From positions 21,738 to 85,737 of the forward strand of contig DASXKV010000010.1 of assembly GCA_036496605.1 (NCBI GenBank): a stretch of DNA of 64,000 nt. Reading direction: 5' to 3'. The notes below the pieces were generated by a model that was not told the DNA's origin, searched no databases, and worked only from the letters and a program-made list of their open reading frames with translations. Every line of letters starts with the position of its first letter. The first letter of the stretch is position 1. Positions 1-8,211 of the stretch are shown in pieces. The stretch comes from Gemmatimonadaceae bacterium (GTDB taxonomy: Bacteria > Gemmatimonadota > Gemmatimonadetes > Gemmatimonadales > Gemmatimonadaceae). A program made the translations under genes and the position numbers.

Positions 1-1
1 C

Positions 2-1063
2 ATCGGCTACGAGATCGCCGGCCAGCAGCTCGGCTACTCGGTGAATTATCCAATCCCGCTCTTTCCGCCGGATTCGCTCGCTCAGCGTGTCCGATCGGTG
101 AGCGGTTACGTCGACGAGCTCTGGCGCCTAACGCCATCGCTCATGATCGAGGGCGGACTCCGCTACGATCGCCTGCAGAATACCGGCGAAGGCGCCCTTC
201 TGCCGCGTCTCTCGATCAAGTATTTCGTAAATCCGAACCTGGCTCTGACCGCCGCCGCAGGCGAGTACACGCAGTGGATTCGCTCGCTCGCACGCGAAGA
301 CATCCCCCTACGCCCCGTCGATTACTGGGTCGGCAGCGATTCACTATCGCCGATGTCGCGCGCTCGTCATTACGTGCTTGGGATGGAGCGCTGGGTGACG
401 CCGTCGCGATCGGTCCGCGTCGAGGGATTCTACAAACGCTATAGCCGGCTCCTCGAACCGAACCCCTTCGATGATCCGCAGGTGCAGGGGGACGAGTTTC
501 TGCCGGTGAAAGGCTGGTCCAGCGGGGCCGACGTGCTGCTCCGGCAATTCGAGTCGCCCGATCGGCGTCTCAGCGGTTGGCTCGCATATACGTATACGCT
601 CAACAGCCGCACCGACGTGACGGGGTATCGATTCTTCCCGAGCCAGGATCGGCGGCACGACGTCAATCTCGTCGGCAGTTGGCGGCTCCCGCGGTACACG
701 CTCGCCGCGCGCTTCAACCTGGCGACGGGGACGCCATACACGCGAATCCTCGGTGAGTTCGATCGCATCGTATACGACCCGCTCGGCGGTTCGTACGGAA
801 CGCGCACCGATCTGGATCTGCTATTTCTCACCGGTCCACGGAATGGCGAGAGACTACCACTTACTCAGCGGTTGGACGTGAGCATCACGCGCACTTTTGT
901 GCCGGGACGCATTGCCGTTACTCCCTATCTCAGCGTCATGAACGCGTACGACGCGCACAACGTCTTCGGGTACGTGTTCGATTACTCGCAGGCACCGCCG
1001 ACGCGAATCTCCCTGCCGCAACTGCCGATCTTTCCGACGTTCGGGCTTTCCGTGAGTTGGTGA
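2..1063 (+). CDS. TonB-dependent receptor, C-terminal part (5' end outside window)
   Basis: The reading frame is open from base 2, so the gene starts upstream of the window. The visible 353 residues look like the C-terminal half of an outer-membrane beta-barrel. They alternate aromatic-rich strands and polar loops (for example YVDELWRLTPSLMIEGGLRYD), have a late LNLATGTPYTR-like strand region, and end in FGLSVSW with a terminal aromatic residue as in barrel proteins. TonB-dependent receptors import ligands such as siderophores or glycans using energy from TonB. The plug domain is not visible, so the substrate cannot be inferred. A lipoprotein gene follows five bases downstream, an arrangement typical of receptor/lipoprotein pairs. 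Confidence 0.8.
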   Translation: MGYEIAGQQLGYSVNYPIPLFPPDSLAQRVRSVSGYVDELWRLTPSLMIEGGLRYDRLQNTGEGALLPRLSIKYFVNPNLALTAAAGEYTQWIRSLAREDIPLRPVDYWVGSDSLSPMSRARHYVLGMERWVTPSRSVRVEGFYKRYSRLLEPNPFDDPQVQGDEFLPVKGWSSGADVLLRQFESPDRRLSGWLAYTYTLNSRTDVTGYRFFPSQDRRHDVNLVGSWRLPRYTLAARFNLATGTPYTRILGEFDRIVYDPLGGSYGTRTDLDLLFLTGPRNGERLPLTQRLDVSITRTFVPGRIAVTPYLSVMNAYDAHNVFGYVFDYSQAPPTRISLPQLPIFPTFGLSVSW

Positions 1064-1067
1064 GTGA

Positions 1068-1871
1068 ATGCTTACGCATGGCAGAGAATTCGCTGTTCGC
1101 TTGGTCGGTGCTGCTGGTCTCGCGGGATCGATCGCCTGTCAGAGTCTCGAGGATCCGGCGCCGGCTACGATGCCGCAGCTCGTCGTCCAGTCCGTCATGA
1201 ACACGCAAACCCTCAGGGAGATCGTCATTGTGACTCGGGCGCGGACCGGAGTCATCGCGACGGTGAGCGGCGGCATCGGCGACGACGAGCCAGTACTGGG
1301 CGCGAATGTCATGGTGATGGCGCCTAACGGGCGAACGATGATCGCGGCGAAGCACGATCCCGACTGCGACTGTGCGCCAGGCATGTATACTTTCTATCCG
1401 TCGCGCAACGGCGTCGACCTGAGCCAAGGTGGCACGTACACTTTGCACGTGCGCACTGCGTCGGGCGAGGAGGTTTCGGGAAGCACGACCATTCCGACAA
1501 ATACGTCGCCGCTCCTCGCGGCCACACGACGCGTCTTCTTCCGTTCGCGAGACACCCTTCGCCTCAGCTGGCCGCGCATTCCGGGCGCGCGCAGCTACCA
1601 GGTGACGATCGGAGCCGCGACAAATACGTATCAAGTCTTTACCGATACCTCGATCACGATGGCTGGAACCGCATTGACTGTAGGAGGCGAAGACATCTTC
1701 CCGGTTGGGCCAGTCGACGCGCTCGTGAATGCGGTCGATGTAAACTACTACGAGTACTATCGAGCGCAGAGCGACCCTTTTGCGGGCGCCCCGCCCACGA
1801 ATCTCGTCGGGGCGGTCGGCGTTTTCGGCTCGGTCGTGCCGATGCTTATCGCCGACCTGCTGGTGCGTTAG
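1068..1871 (+). CDS. DUF4249-like lipoprotein paired with the TonB receptor
   Basis: This 267-residue protein starts with a short signal peptide and a cysteine at about residue 24 (SIAC), a loose lipobox. The body is a beta-rich domain with P-V-L-G-A-N-V-M-V and G-M-Y-T-F blocks, which resembles DUF4249 lipoproteins found next to TonB-dependent receptors. The start lies five bases after the receptor stop, so the two are probably co-transcribed and coupled. It may be a surface or periplasmic partner of the receptor. The TAG stop lies inside a copy of the octamer CGTTAGGC (1866-1873). The family call is from pattern only. Confidence 0.6.
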   Translation: MLTHGREFAVRLVGAAGLAGSIACQSLEDPAPATMPQLVVQSVMNTQTLREIVIVTRARTGVIATVSGGIGDDEPVLGANVMVMAPNGRTMIAAKHDPDCDCAPGMYTFYPSRNGVDLSQGGTYTLHVRTASGEEVSGSTTIPTNTSPLLAATRRVFFRSRDTLRLSWPRIPGARSYQVTIGAATNTYQVFTDTSITMAGTALTVGGEDIFPVGPVDALVNAVDVNYYEYYRAQSDPFAGAPPTNLVGAVGVFGSVVPMLIADLLVR

Positions 1872-1909
1872 GCGTCACGTCCGCATGCTGCGTCGACAGG
1901 CGCTCGGGG

Positions 1910-2740
1910 CTATTTCGTCCAGATCACTATCGCGCCGCACAGCGGATCACCCTCGAACCGAAGAGGCCTCGGCTGCTCGGTCGAATAGACCTCGATGCCC
2001 TTGACGTTCGTCGGCGTGAACGGCGCTTCCGCCGGCGTGTTGGGAGTGAGATCGACCGCGGACCCCGTGTGCGGATTCCACAAGAATCCGTCGACGAAAA
2101 TCGAGGGCTCGCAGTACGCTGGTGGAATCACCGCCGAGCGCATCGAGGCCTTGCCGCACTGCGAGTTGCGAGATCGCTCGGGGCCGCAGGCACCGATCGT
2201 CACGCCGCGTGCCTTCACGAGAAGATCAGCGATGTTCTCGCTCTGGTGAACTGCGAGCACCGAATCACCGAAGCAAGTCGCTGACTTTGTCTGACAGCGC
2301 TGCGCGAAGCCTGCCCATCGTCCCGCGTCGCGGTCGATGCGGTAGCGCTCCGTCGTGATGACCGGGGCGAGCGTCGCTACATGGTCCAGCAGTTCGGTGA
2401 GTGACACCGTGTCGTCCTGCGCTACGAGGATCGTTTTCGCTTCGTACCCGAGCTTCATGAGTTGAACGACTGCCGCGGTACCGCGATAAGAGAGAAAGCT
2501 GAGACGAACGGTTCCCGTTGCCGTCGTCAGCGCATACGTCCCGGTAAGTGCGTCCCGCACCTGCACGCCGGCGAGCGGTTCACCGCTCTGCGCGTCGAAC
2601 ACGCCGAGAATCGGTCCACTGACTGGGCGGCTCGTCGAGTCGCGGCCCTGAGCCAACGCCCCACGCGCGAGACTGATGGTGAGGATGATCACCGTTAGGG
2701 TGGCATGTCGCATGCGACTACGAGGTGGCGGCTTCGACAT
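1910..2740 (-). CDS. Secreted protein with carboxypeptidase-regulatory-like and TonB plug-like domains
   Basis: Two ATG starts are possible (2740 and 2713), and both give a signal peptide ending near LARGALAQG. A carboxypeptidase-regulatory-like domain follows (about residues 45-110: G-V-F-D-A-Q-S-G-E-P-L-A-G-V-Q-V). The C-terminal 60 residues look like the end of a TonB plug (IFVDGFL, V-K-G-I-E-V-Y-S, then CGAIVIWTK). There is no beta-barrel, so it is not itself a transporter. It may bind a barrel in trans or act as a surface adhesin-like module. It is convergent with the lipoprotein gene before it and divergent from the OmpA gene after it. The role is unknown. Confidence 0.6.
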   Translation of the reverse strand: MSKPPPRSRMRHATLTVIILTISLARGALAQGRDSTSRPVSGPILGVFDAQSGEPLAGVQVRDALTGTYALTTATGTVRLSFLSYRGTAAVVQLMKLGYEAKTILVAQDDTVSLTELLDHVATLAPVITTERYRIDRDAGRWAGFAQRCQTKSATCFGDSVLAVHQSENIADLLVKARGVTIGACGPERSRNSQCGKASMRSAVIPPAYCEPSIFVDGFLWNPHTGSAVDLTPNTPAEAPFTPTNVKGIEVYSTEQPRPLRFEGDPLCGAIVIWTK

Positions 2741-2833
2741 TACTCGGTCAGGCTGGATCACTCGTAAGGCATCTCGATGGTGATACCCGCGTCCCGCAAA
2801 CATATGCCCAGCAACGCCATTACCGGAGCACAC

Positions 2834-3517
2834 ATGAATTATCTCATTCGTCAAGCTGGTGTCGCCACCATGGCCGCGATTCTGCTCGCGTCGGCCGCAT
2901 GCCAATCGTTAAACAAGGAGGCGCAGGGCGGCGTGATCGGCGCCGCGGGCGGTGCGGTCGTCGGCGGTGTTGTCGGCCACGCCACCGGATCGACGGCGCG
3001 CGGCGCGATCATCGGTGCTGCAGTCGGCGGCGCGGCGGGAGCGATCATCGGCCATCAAATGGATCAGAAGGCGAAGGAGATCCAGCAGACGGTGGCGGGC
3101 GCTACAGTCACGCGGGTCGGCGAAGGCCTCGTCGTCACTTTCGAGAGCGGCCTCCTCTTCGACTTCGATTCCGATCAGCTGCGCGAGGCGTCGAAGTCGA
3201 ATCTCGATAACCTCGCGAAGAGCTTGTCGCAGTTCGGGGACTCGAAGCTGCTGCTCGTGGGCCACACCGACGACAAGGGCACGGAGACATACAATCTGGA
3301 TCTTTCACGCCGCCGCGCGGCCGCGGTCGGGAGCTATCTGAGCGCGCGCGGTGTGCCGAGCGCACGTATCGCGACGTCGGGTCGCGGCGAGGCGGAGCCA
3401 GTCGCGCCTAACGATAACGACGCGGACCGGCAGAAAAATCGGCGCGTCGAGGTGGCAATCAGCGCCGGTGACGAGATGAAGGCGCAGGCGAAAGCCCAGG
3501 CGGGTGCGAGCAACTGA
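2834..3517 (+). CDS. OmpA-family peptidoglycan-binding lipoprotein with glycine zipper
   Basis: The chosen ATG has a GGAG sequence six bases upstream; longer starts would add an implausible leader. The 227-residue product has a signal peptide with a lipobox-like LASAAC. A glycine-zipper region follows (about residues 30-75, repeated GGAVVGG and GAAVGGAAGA). An OmpA C-terminal domain occupies about residues 85-215 with the expected FDFDS, LVGHTD-D and NLDLSRRRA blocks, where the Asp and Arg bind meso-diaminopimelate. It should anchor the outer membrane to peptidoglycan, like YiaD or Pal. The tail is rich in K, A and Q. Confidence 0.9.
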   Translation: MNYLIRQAGVATMAAILLASAACQSLNKEAQGGVIGAAGGAVVGGVVGHATGSTARGAIIGAAVGGAAGAIIGHQMDQKAKEIQQTVAGATVTRVGEGLVVTFESGLLFDFDSDQLREASKSNLDNLAKSLSQFGDSKLLLVGHTDDKGTETYNLDLSRRRAAAVGSYLSARGVPSARIATSGRGEAEPVAPNDNDADRQKNRRVEVAISAGDEMKAQAKAQAGASN

Positions 3518-3521
3518 ACTC

Positions 3522-3567
3522 CCTTTGTCATCCCGACCGCAGCGCGGGATCTCTTGTTCGGGATCTC
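3522..3567. repeat. Intergenic TGTCATCCCG...CGGGATCTC repeat with hairpin
   Basis: Just after the OmpA stop, ATCCCG (3530-3535) and CGGGAT (3545-3550) form a six-base stem. CGGGATCTC is then repeated directly (3545-3553 and 3559-3567). The wording resembles a short intergenic repeat common in environmental genomes (TCATCC...GCAGCG...GGATCT). Related text lies at 26541-26582 and 59149-59172. It may also help terminate transcription. Confidence 0.45.
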
Positions 3568-3597
3568 AGACCGTTTCTTGGTGCCGTCTGGGGGCGA

Positions 3598-3760
3598 CCA
3601 TCGAGGGCTTGATCACGGACAGGGCCGAACGAAGCCGGACACTGCCGGACTAAACCAAAAAAGCGTGAATGAATCTTGGAAAGGAATCGTCCACGCTCCT
3701 TTGATTTATCCGGCAGTGTCCGGCTCTGTCCGGCCATGTCCGTGTTAACCCGTTGATACG
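3598..3760. repeat. Long imperfect palindrome, REP/MITE-like element (copy 1)
   Basis: The arms 3616-3654 and 3705-3742 are near-perfect reverse complements; both contain GCCGGACACTGCCGGA. Weaker similarity extends outward to about 3600 and 3758. The roughly 50-base centre has its own small inverted pair (AGCGTG/CACGCT). The outer end (GTCCGTGTTAACCCGTTGAT) resembles the end of the element at 49756-49844, so both probably belong to one dispersed, non-coding family. No open frame spans it. Confidence 0.65.
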
Positions 3761-3872
3761 TGTTCTACGATGAGACTCCCCTGGCGACAGAAGAGTTGTG
3801 AAAACTGCAAAAAGGAAGGACGGTCAAGAGTGAAATCATGACCGTCCCGGGAAGGATGCCGGCAGGCTCGGG
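3761..3872. other. Short spacer with no recognised feature
   Basis: The bases between the palindrome and the stop of the dienelactone hydrolase gene hold no convincing gene. They are locally A-rich (around 3795-3835), unlike the surroundings. Confidence 0.5.
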
Positions 3873-4832
3873 CTACTTGAGGTTCTGACGGAGGAACGCG
3901 AGGGTCCGCGGCCACGCGTCCTTCGTCGCCGCGAGGTTCGCCTGTTCCTCGGCCTCGTCGCGCTTCGGCGTCTTCGGATCATCTTGCGCGCGCAGGAAGC
4001 CGTGGATTGCACCCGGATAGTTGATGCCGACGTACGACTTGCCGAGCGCCTTCATCGCCGAATCGATCGCGGGCATCGCCGCGCCGATGCGCGCGTCTTT
4101 CGAGCCGCTGAGCAGCATGACGGGCTTGTTGATCCTGGCGAGTGAATCGCCGTTGGGCGCGGCGCCACTCATGTAAGGCGTCCCGTAAAAGGCAACGCCA
4201 CCGACATAGCCGGTAGTGCCACCATTGACCGCGTGCGCCCAGACCGTGCTTCCACCCCAGCAGTATCCGATGACTGCGTACCGCGGCGCCGCCGAGGGCT
4301 GCGACATGGCATAACGAGCCGCCGCGGTGATGCCCATGTTGCGGTCGGTCGTATTGACGCTTGCGATCAGCTTCCGCGCCGAGTCGCCGGACAGCTCCTG
4401 AGTGCTCGGTCCGCCACGCGCGCGCGAGACGAGATCGGGCGCGATCGCGATGAATCCGTCGGCGGCCACCTGGTCGGCGACCCCGCGGACCCACGTCGCG
4501 AGACCGAAGATCTCGTGGACGACGACGACGACCGGCGTCTTCGCATTCGACGTCGACGGATAGACGATCCACGCCATGAGCGAGTCGGACGAGGCGGGTG
4601 CCCAGGCGATCTTGACCCACTCGCCATGGCGCGGGCTCGCCGCCAAACGGGCCGCGGCAGTGTTGTAGCTCGGCGGGAGCGCCGGATTGCCCTGATCGAC
4701 GGCGGCCATCCCGTTAGGCACCGCCATGTCGGCGGGGCTCATGTGCCCCATGTGTTCGTCGGCGTTGGGGCGATGGCAGGCGGCGAGAGAGAGCGCAGCG
4801 AGAGAGCACGCAATGAGACCACGCGTTCGCAT
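3873..4832 (-). CDS. Dienelactone hydrolase family lipoprotein
   Basis: The chosen ATG at 4832 gives a lipoprotein signal ending LSLAAC; the open frame upstream of it lacks protein character. The mature part is an alpha/beta hydrolase of the dienelactone hydrolase type. The nucleophile is the Cys in GYCWGG, the catalytic Asp lies in SGSKDARIG, the His lies in AIHGF, and the conserved Glu is in HEIFG. The family hydrolyses lactones and esters, as in chloroaromatic degradation, but many periplasmic members have unknown substrates. A His/Met-rich stretch (DEHMGHMS) follows the lipid anchor. It probably acts in the periplasm. AlkD lies upstream on the same strand, 179 bases away. Confidence 0.85.
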   Translation of the reverse strand: MRTRGLIACSLAALSLAACHRPNADEHMGHMSPADMAVPNGMAAVDQGNPALPPSYNTAAARLAASPRHGEWVKIAWAPASSDSLMAWIVYPSTSNAKTPVVVVVHEIFGLATWVRGVADQVAADGFIAIAPDLVSRARGGPSTQELSGDSARKLIASVNTTDRNMGITAAARYAMSQPSAAPRYAVIGYCWGGSTVWAHAVNGGTTGYVGGVAFYGTPYMSGAAPNGDSLARINKPVMLLSGSKDARIGAAMPAIDSAMKALGKSYVGINYPGAIHGFLRAQDDPKTPKRDEAEEQANLAATKDAWPRTLAFLRQNLK

Positions 4833-5011
4833 GAGGGACCTCGGGGTGGATTGTCGCACGTTGTCGCCGGATGGATCTTGGTGACCGAAATCTACCAATC
4901 CACACCAGCTCCAGAAGAGACTGGTATAGAGGAGTGCAGCCCGAGACCGACGGATGAACTGTATCGCTGCTCCGTCATTGGAAAACCTAACGAGTAGCGC
5001 AATGGCCATTG

Positions 5012-5725
5012 TCAAAGCTCCCCGCGCAAATACTGCTGCCGGCGAGACTCCGGGAGCCGCTCGATCGCGTAGCGGAGCATCGTGCGCGGCATGTTACGAT
5101 AATGCTCACGAAGGAACTTCTCTTCTACCGCGCGATCACGCTTGCCGACCTCGCGCAGCATCCACCCGACAGCCTTGTGGATCAGATCATGGGAGTCTTT
5201 CACGAGGAGATTCGCGATGCGAAGCGCCGGACGGAACTCGTCCTGCTTGATCCAGTGGAACGTCGCCAGCATGGCGATCCGCCGCTGCCACAATGATTCC
5301 GAGCGCGCGAGCTCCTCGAGTGCGCGCACGTTCCGCGGATCGACGTGTGCGCCGACGATGTGCTGCGCGGAGCAGTCGACCAGGTCCCAGTTGTTGACGT
5401 GCTGACTGTGCGCGAGGTAGGCGCGGTAGATCGTGTCGCGCTCGGCGTCGGTGCCGCGCTTGAAGCGCTCGACCAGAAGCAGCAGCGCGAGGAGCCGTTG
5501 CTCGTGCCACGGTGACTCCAAGAGTCTGAGCGCCTGCTCATGCTGCAGCGTGCGGAATCGGCGCGCCAACGCTCGAAGCTGAGGAACACGAATACCGAGG
5601 AACCGGTCGCCTTCGCCGTACTGTCCGGGGGCCGTCTTGAAGAAACGCTGGAGGAATTCGGCGTCTCGCGAGTCGGCCAATTCGTGCAATGCGCGCTGGA
5701 CCTCGGCGAGCGTGGGCATTGGCAT
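5012..5725 (-). CDS. alkD: AlkD-like DNA alkylation repair protein (DNA glycosylase)
   Basis: This 237-residue protein is built of HEAT-like helical repeats, as in AlkD. AlkD excises bulky cationic N-alkylated purines without base flipping. The signature NNWDLVD is present at about residues 111-117, placing Trp113 and Asp117 with the same four-residue spacing as the catalytic Trp and Asp of characterised AlkD. A later block LIHKAVGWMLREVGK also fits the family. Length is normal. The gene stands alone, with a lipoprotein gene divergent upstream, so it is probably transcribed singly. Confidence 0.9.
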   Translation of the reverse strand: MPMPTLAEVQRALHELADSRDAEFLQRFFKTAPGQYGEGDRFLGIRVPQLRALARRFRTLQHEQALRLLESPWHEQRLLALLLLVERFKRGTDAERDTIYRAYLAHSQHVNNWDLVDCSAQHIVGAHVDPRNVRALEELARSESLWQRRIAMLATFHWIKQDEFRPALRIANLLVKDSHDLIHKAVGWMLREVGKRDRAVEEKFLREHYRNMPRTMLRYAIERLPESRRQQYLRGEL

Positions 5726-5859
5726 TAAACCTTAACGATGCGGTCCTAAACTTATGATTCACCGCGGCGAACTGAGCTTCTTGACAGCGCGTCCGGAAAT
5801 CGCCAAGTGTCATCCACCTTCCGTCGTCAACGTAGCGTCCCGAACTCCCGAGGTTCGCA

Positions 5860-6363
5860 ATGCGGATCATGCTTCGCGTCGTAATCGGCTGCACCACGGC
5901 TCTCGTCATCGCTGGCTGTGCCAAGAGCGATCAGACCGCGAAGGACACGACGTCGGCTGCTGCCGCGACACCAGCACCAGCCGCCGCTCCGACGCCTGCC
6001 CCGGCGGCGACACTCTCACTGGCGGACGTCGCGGGCAAGTGGCAGATGCGATCGGCCCCCGAGACAGGGAAGGACACCGCGGCGACGACGTATGTGCTCA
6101 CGGCGTCCGCCGACACGACGGGATGGATGATGACCTTCCCATCCGGCGTCAAAGTCCCGGTGCACGTGATGGTCTCCGGCGACAGCCTGATCGAGAAGAC
6201 GGGCACCTTTGCCAGCCAGCGCCGGAAAGGCGTGAAGGTGACGACCGAAGGCTCGCTCAGACTGGAGAATGGAAAGCTCGTCGGAACGACGACCGCGCAC
6301 TACGCGCATGCGGGTGCGGATTCGGTACTTCGCCTTCACACCGAAGGAACAAAGACGCCGTAG
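5860..6363 (+). CDS. Hypothetical lipoprotein with Ala/Pro linker
   Basis: The 167-residue product has a clear lipobox (VIAGC, Cys at about 20). A low-complexity linker of alternating Ala and Pro follows (about residues 35-50), then a compact beta-rich domain beginning LADVAGKWQMR. That start and the later SGDSLIEKTG and RKGVKVTTEGSLRLENGKLVGT blocks resemble a lipocalin-like or chaperone-like domain, but I do not recognise the family. A GAGG sequence eight bases upstream supports the ATG. It is convergent with the TfoX-like gene. Confidence 0.75.
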   Translation: MRIMLRVVIGCTTALVIAGCAKSDQTAKDTTSAAAATPAPAAAPTPAPAATLSLADVAGKWQMRSAPETGKDTAATTYVLTASADTTGWMMTFPSGVKVPVHVMVSGDSLIEKTGTFASQRRKGVKVTTEGSLRLENGKLVGTTTAHYAHAGADSVLRLHTEGTKTP

Positions 6364-6462
6364 TTCTCAGCGCTCGGCCTGCCGGCGATGCCTGTCCGTC
6401 GCCGGCGGTGCCCGAACGGGCGCAGTGAGTATCGGGAGCGAAGTGGCCGCTTCGCGTGCCCT

Positions 6463-6822
6463 TCACTTCCGACGCCTACGCTTCTTGGCAGGTTGGTGTC
6501 GCGCTCGCGCGGTGTCGATTGCCCGCTGCGCCCACTGCTGCAGCGTCTCGGGCTCCTCGAGGACCTCTTCCGGAATTTGATAGTAGCTCATCACCGGTCC
6601 GTGTTCATCGAACGGCCGAAATGGCGCCATACCTAACGACTCGAACGCGGGTCGGGTTGTCTCGTCCGTCCTGAAGTAGAGCACATCATTCGCGATCAAT
6701 GCGAAGAAGATCTTGCCGGCGTACAGGCCGACGCCGCCGAACATGGCGCGAGCACGCACGGGTGGGACCGCGCGATTCAGTTGCTCGAGCACGAATGTTC
6801 GATAGCTGTTCGTCACTGCCAT
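6463..6822 (-). CDS. TfoX/Sxy N-terminal domain protein
   Basis: The 119 residues match the TfoX N-terminal domain: an early RAMFGGVGLYAGKIFFALI block, a DVLYFRTDE strand, and a conserved MSYYQIPEEVLE turn. The TfoX C-terminal domain is absent, and the chain ends in a short basic tail (KKRRRRK). In gamma-proteobacteria full-length TfoX/Sxy activates competence genes. Stand-alone N-domain proteins are widespread and mostly uncharacterised, so no competence role is claimed. Its start almost touches the divergent frame on the other strand. Confidence 0.85.
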   Translation of the reverse strand: MAVTNSYRTFVLEQLNRAVPPVRARAMFGGVGLYAGKIFFALIANDVLYFRTDETTRPAFESLGMAPFRPFDEHGPVMSYYQIPEEVLEEPETLQQWAQRAIDTARARHQPAKKRRRRK

Positions 6823-6976
6823 GGAGAATCATACAGCGGGCGGAACGGGCTTCCTGGCAGTTCCCATCATAGAGCCCGCTATTCTTCATGACGTATTCAC
6901 TGAGCAATTGCAAATCCCACGAATCCCGGAACGCCTCCTTCTCGTATCGCCTTGCCAGACCATCGGAGCGTCCGTC

Positions 6977-7294
6977 ATGAGCACAGATGCGGTGGAAGCC
7001 CTCTCGTTCTTTTTCGGTGTTGCCGCCGTAGCGTGGGCCGCCGCATTCGCCTGGGCGAAATGGCTCAAGCATCGCTATGACGGTGAGAAACGATCAGTGC
7101 CCGCGCCCGCCGTCGACGCAGAACGCCTCGCTCGGCTCGAAACCGCGGTCGAAACACTCGCGGTGGAGTTGGAGCGGATCGGCGAGGCGCAGCGTTACAC
7201 GGTGAAGGTCCTCGAGGAGCGTCTCCCGCGAGCTATCCCGGCGGGTCGGCAAGGCCAGGCGCCCGAAGGCGGCCGGATCGTCACACCGCACTAG
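6977..7294 (+). CDS. Small membrane protein with one TM helix and a coiled coil
   Basis: The chosen ATG follows a GGAG about eight bases upstream and gives 105 residues; the longer open frame would add an unlikely leader. A hydrophobic helix at about residues 6-27 (FFFGVAAVAWAAAFAWA) is followed by a basic stretch and an amphipathic, Leu/Glu-rich coiled coil (RLARLETAVETLAVELERI). The topology suggests a small inner-membrane anchored protein with a cytoplasmic coiled coil. Similar proteins are common in Gemmatimonadota-like genomes, but I do not know a function. Confidence 0.65.
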   Translation: MSTDAVEALSFFFGVAAVAWAAAFAWAKWLKHRYDGEKRSVPAPAVDAERLARLETAVETLAVELERIGEAQRYTVKVLEERLPRAIPAGRQGQAPEGGRIVTPH

Positions 7295-7317
7295 CCGAGA
7301 GGCCTCCCTGGCGCAGC

Positions 7318-7647
7318 CTAAACCGTGAGATCGCCGAGCGCCGCGACGGGGACAGCATCTCGATCGCACCACCACGCCCCGTCACGATAGGTCAGCGCAT
7401 GCGATGGATGCCGCGGGCACGGCGGCCAGCTCGAGTCGATGAGAACGTCGTTTAAATATTGCTGAACGTCGCTCACGAGCTTCTCGACGCGAGTCGCTAT
7501 GCCGAGGCTTGCGACGTTCGCGCCTGTGTCGCGCACGATCGCCCGATGACGTGCGCCCACTGTGCGCGCGACGTCCTGCTCGAGGCGCGGGATCGCCTCG
7601 GCGAGACCGAACGACTCAGGCTTCTGGCTCACGAGTCTGCAAGTCAT
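7318..7647 (-). CDS. Hypothetical protein with Cys/His/Trp-rich C-terminus
   Basis: Only the C-terminal 109 residues of a longer open frame look like protein, and the ATG at 7647 gives just these. A helical N-terminal half (AIPRLEQDVARTVGARHR) is followed by CPRHPSHALTYRDGAWWCD, with Cys, His and Trp residues that could form a small metal-binding knuckle. The start overlaps the end of the upstream gene by 32 bases, which suggests a shared transcript with the MBL-HAD cluster. No family is recognised. Confidence 0.55.
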   Translation of the reverse strand: MTCRLVSQKPESFGLAEAIPRLEQDVARTVGARHRAIVRDTGANVASLGIATRVEKLVSDVQQYLNDVLIDSSWPPCPRHPSHALTYRDGAWWCDRDAVPVAALGDLTV

Positions 7648-8185
7648 CCGGACGCAATTTCGTCCGGCGCCACTCGTAATGCGCGAGCAGGGCACGCTCG
7701 GCGTCGTCCCACTCGGCGTTGTAGAGATGGGCGTGCGACGCGGGGATCGTCGGCCATCCTTCGCGAAAGCCACCCGATTCGAGCAGCATGGTGTAGCGCT
7801 CCAGCGGTCCGTAGGCGTACATGAGATCGTGCCTATCCCAGACGATCGTGCCGCCCCCCGCGTCGCACAACACCCAGAGATCGTGTCGGGAATCCTGGCT
7901 GACGAAGTCGCCGAAACGGTTGAGAAAGGCCGATAGTTCGCCGCTCTCGAGCCACGGGCTCTCGTAACGCCCGAGCTCGGCGTCCGTGCGCGTCGTGTGG
8001 AGCACGTACAGCAGTTTGTGCGGTGGCCCGACACACGCTGCGAGTTGTTCGAAGAGATACCGCTGTCCGCCGCGCGGCCCGACGCGGAGTCGCTCCGGAC
8101 CGCTCGTCTTCTCGCGCGCAAAAGTGTTCGCGTGATGGAACGTCTCCAGCTTTCCCGAGACGAAGTGTTGCAGCTTGTCCGTCAC
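7616..8185 (-). CDS. Hypothetical protein, 189 aa
   Basis: The frame starts with GTG and has normal protein character, with blocks such as LLYVLHTTRTDAELGRYESP and AGGGTIVWDRHDLMYAYG. No signal peptide or membrane segment is seen, and it is rich in aromatic and acidic residues. It sits 26 bases after the HAD gene on the same strand and overlaps the next gene, so it is probably the third gene of an MBL-HAD-hypothetical operon. I do not recognise the family. Confidence 0.6.
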   Translation of the reverse strand: MTDKLQHFVSGKLETFHHANTFAREKTSGPERLRVGPRGGQRYLFEQLAACVGPPHKLLYVLHTTRTDAELGRYESPWLESGELSAFLNRFGDFVSQDSRHDLWVLCDAGGGTIVWDRHDLMYAYGPLERYTMLLESGGFREGWPTIPASHAHLYNAEWDDAERALLAHYEWRRTKLRPDDLQTREPEA

Positions 8186-8211
8186 GTCATGAGTCCGTGT
8201 GTTACTCCGTC

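Noticed and set aside
6463..6822. TfoX-N protein as evidence for competence
   Set aside because: Only the N-terminal domain is present; such proteins occur widely without known competence roles.
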